Below are positions 62,301 to 64,000 of a DNA stretch of 64,000 nt, piece after piece. The position numbers were made by a program, and so were the translations under genes. Source of the stretch: Pterobdella sp. o SKG-2022 (Eukaryota > Annelida > Clitellata > Hirudinida > Piscicolidae); contig OZ038321.1 of the NCBI GenBank assembly GCA_964035795.1, positions 24,329,986-24,393,985 on the forward strand, written 5' to 3'. Numbering within the stretch: position 1 is the first letter of the stretch; each line of letters starts with the position of its first letter. The notes beneath the pieces were generated by a model, which saw nothing but the letters and a program-made list of their open reading frames with translations, was not told the DNA's origin and ran no database searches.

Positions 62301-64000
62301 ATCAAGGGCTTAGGGGAAATCCTGGAAATCCTGGTTTGGCAGGTATTTTAAAAATTTTGCATTTTTAAAAGTTTCAGATGTTTTTTACTGAATGAAGCTT
62401 TTTTATTTCTTTTTACTGTAATAATGTTATAAAACCTTGTTTTTTATGTTACCATTTTTCACTCTTTGTGGGCTAAGACTTTATAATATTACATTCTTGA
62501 AATATTCCAGCTCAAGATGACGAAATATTACAACCTCGCATATTTTTATATAGGTGAACAAGGCTTACCAGGTTTTCCAGGTTTAGTTGGAGAGCCTGGT
62601 CTTTCAGGACAACCGGGGTCTCTTGGTAATGCTGGTACCAGAGGTGAACCAGGTGCTCAAGGAGATACGGGTGCTAGTGGTCAACCTGGATCTGATGGCC
62701 TTCAAGGTTTACCTGGAGAGGCTGGTTCAATTGGACAACCTGGGCTTAAAGGTTTACCGGGTGATCCAGGTCTCCAAGGACAACCTGGACAACCTGGTCA
62801 ACCAGGATTGTCTGGTCCACAAGGTGTACAAGGACCAAAAGGTGCACAGGGAGATACTGGATCATCCGGAGAAATTGGAATTTCTGGTAATGATGGAAGT
62901 CTTGGCAACCAAGGTCCTCGTGGAGCTCCAGGAGATAGGGGACCTTCTGGTAATCCTGGTACTTCTGGCCAACAAGGGGAGCAAGGACCTCAAGGAATCT
63001 CTGGCCCACAAGGAGCAACTGGAAATATTGGATTACCTGGTCCTAGTGGACCAAAAGGTTTGTTACTTCTCATTAAATATTTATGGAAAAAAACACGAAA
63101 AGTTTAGTTATTTGAAAAATAAAAATTTTTAGAGTTTCAATTCAGTTATAAAAAAATCCAAATAGGCGTTATTGGACAACCTGGTTCTCAAGGACAAAAC
63201 GGTTCTCCTGGGTCTCTAGGTCAACCAGGTCCTGCAGGGGTTTCAGGTCAAGTTGGTGTTCTTGGTGTGAATGGAGTTCCAGGTCAACAAGGTCAAGTGG
63301 GAGCTACAGGTTTTGCTGGTGTTCCGGGACAGCCAGGCTCACCAGGATTACAAGGCATTCAGGGTCTCAAAGGAAATAATGGAGACACAGGTGCTAGTGG
63401 TGAACCAGGAACACCTGGTTTTCCAGGAGCTGTTGGTCTGCAAGGTGAAAAAGGTTTTCAAGGAAGCCAAGGAAATACTGGAAATATTGGACAGCCTGGG
63501 TCAGCTGGAGTCCCTGGTGCCGATGGTCAGCCTGGCTCAATTGGGCAAAATGGTCTGCCTGGCAATCCTGGTGTAAGAGGTTTTGCTGGAGACACCGGAC
63601 TTGCAGGAAATCCAGGTGCTGTGAGGAATATTTCATTAGGTTATGACTACAATAATTTCAAAAAATTTTGTAGGTCAAGTGGGACAACCCGGACCTGTTG
63701 GTGCACGAGGTAATCCTGGACCAAATGGGGAAAGTGGTATTCAAGGTGTCCAAGGATTGAAAGGCATACCTGGACAATCGGGATTTCTTGGTCAGCCAGG
63801 TGCTCAAGGACAACCTGGAAACAAAGGTGCACCCGGTTTGTCTGGACTCAATGGGCAGAAAGGATTACGTGGTGACATTGGCCAACCTGGATTGTCAGGA
63901 GTACCAGGAGCTATTGGAAATATAGGTTCTCCTGGACTCTCAGGAGAAATGGGTTTACCTGGACAACCAGGTCCAAATGGAGTTGTTGGACAATCTGGAA
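46837..64000 (+). CDS. Giant von Willebrand A-domain collagen, N-terminal part (open at the window edge)
   Basis: Secreted extracellular-matrix collagen. I mapped 36 exons; every junction keeps frame and they encode about 3,989 residues with no stop before the window ends. Order: start at 46837 with a hydrophobic signal segment ([18 protein letters not shown]); a Cys-rich module; one vWA domain with all three MIDAS elements; then Gly-X-Y repeats from 48,567 onwards. The helix part is about 3,723 residues (roughly 1,240 triplets), longer than any vertebrate collagen helix I know of and near 1.1 micrometres if fully triple-helical. It is rich in Gln and Pro (GQPGQPG), poor in Lys, and nearly uninterrupted. 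N-terminal vWA plus a very long helix is unlike fibrillar or type IV collagens; type VII and annelid cuticle collagens are length analogues. No C-propeptide or NC1 domain is seen, because the end lies outside. No symbol assigned. Confidence 0.97.
47503..48514 (+). other. Collagen exons 3-6: von Willebrand factor A domain
   Basis: Exons 47503-47681, 47883-48029, 48196-48322 and 48377-48514. The metal-ion-dependent adhesion site is complete: DSSSS in [16 protein letters not shown], the Thr in [11 protein letters not shown], and the Asp in VITDGQSDD. The domain closes with [20 protein letters not shown] and a Cys before the helix. A complete MIDAS predicts divalent-cation-dependent ligand binding. 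Confidence 0.95.
47693..47738. repeat. Dispersed GCTAGCATGG-core repeat in the vWA intron
   Basis: TTTCATCATCGTTTTGCGTC, then CGTTTCCATGCTAGCATGGA, then TTGGAC. It matches the start of the element at 23,519 and lies within the intron between vWA exons 3 and 4, starting just 11 bases after the donor. Confidence 0.75.
49473..49502. repeat. (ATT)n microsatellite in a collagen intron
   Basis: About ten ATT units between the exons at 48794-49405 and 49524-49694, about 20 bases before the acceptor. Confidence 0.95.
57751..58337. other. Collagen intron with an open frame of unknown meaning
   Basis: About 590 bp. A frame with no stop runs from the upstream collagen exon (in a shadow frame) to 58,112. 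It holds a less AT-rich block with no collagen repeat and no family I recognise. Probably chance or a decayed insertion. Confidence 0.4.
60023..60150. repeat. AAGCTT-core hairpin element, perfect 61-bp palindrome
   Basis: Two perfectly complementary 61-base arms around the six-base loop ATCGAC. The left arm runs AGAACACTAGTTAGTTTATT, AAGATACGAAGCTTTTCGTT, then ATCAACGTAACATTTTCAAG. It lies in the collagen intron 59,980-60,342. Confidence 0.97.

Larger units (their letters stand above)
48567..64000 (+). other. Collagen triple-helix exons 7-36
   Basis: Exons: 48567-48719, 48794-49405, 49524-49694, 49915-50157, 50565-50924, 51020-51271, 51333-51773, 51829-52548, 52814-53038, 53095-53409, 53538-53903, 53956-54324, 54509-54733, 54871-55446, 55503-55853, 55919-56143, 56240-56590, 56656-56880, 57084-57443, 57499-57750, 58338-58580, 58637-58897, 59196-59483, 59539-59979, 60343-60855, 60911-61864, 61947-62342, 62554-63057, 63166-63615, 63674-end. 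Each begins with the last two bases of a split Gly codon, and all complete ones except 53538-53903 are multiples of 9 bp. Integrin-type RGD occurs repeatedly. Confidence 0.95.

Noticed and set aside
53659..63832. Long antisense open frames with Gly/Pro or Leu/Val periodicity
   Set aside because: Gly-X-Y codons (GGN CCN) read well on the opposite strand, so these are shadows of the collagen exons.

Overview
This window is nuclear DNA from an animal. It is AT-rich, its genes are cut into many small GT-AG exons, and every recognisable gene is a metazoan family: a nucleoporin, a tetraspanin, a ciliary transition-zone protein, two fatty-acid elongases and a very large collagen. The size of the collagen, the compact introns and the mobile elements point to an invertebrate. 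I cannot name the phylum from sequence alone. A short repeat at 23.5 kb and 47.7 kb (core GCTAGCATGG next to TTGGAC) reminds me of a repeat common in cephalopod and other lophotrochozoan DNA, but that is only a hint.

Layout, left to right. 0.7-11.7 kb, minus strand: at least 19 exons of the N-terminal half of a NUP155 nucleoporin, whose C-terminal half lies beyond the left edge; one intron carries a CR1-like LINE fragment (6.0-8.28 kb) flanked by long inverted repeats. 12.4-16.2 kb, minus: a complete eight-exon tetraspanin of about 266 residues. 18.9-26.6 kb, minus: a nephrocystin-1 (NPHP1) homologue of about 23 exons, with a tRNA-Arg(CCT) gene inside one intron. 28.8-29.0 kb: assembly gap. 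29.3-34.6 kb, minus: a multi-exon gene for a very lysine-rich protein that I do not recognise. 36.1-36.9 and 41.0-41.8 kb, minus: two intronless ELOVL6-type elongase genes on either side of LINE debris; the second has lost key active-site residues. 46.8 kb to the right edge, plus: a giant collagen with a signal peptide, a cysteine-rich module, a von Willebrand A domain and more than 3,700 residues of Gly-X-Y helix. It is still open at the window end.

Repeats. One family of hairpin elements built on a CGAAGCTTTTCG core occurs at least five times, including a perfect 61-bp palindrome inside a collagen intron. There are three copies of a tRNA-derived SINE, several LINE fragments and a roughly 380-bp GATA-type tetranucleotide tract lying 11 bases from a NUP155 splice donor. 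The genes do not form one pathway. They are ordinary housekeeping and structural genes on one stretch of chromosome, all on the minus strand except the collagen.

Minus-strand exon boundaries were worked out by hand from reading frame, splice sites and remembered family alignments. NUP155, tetraspanin and collagen exon phases were checked and join in frame. Several NPHP1 boundaries are approximate.
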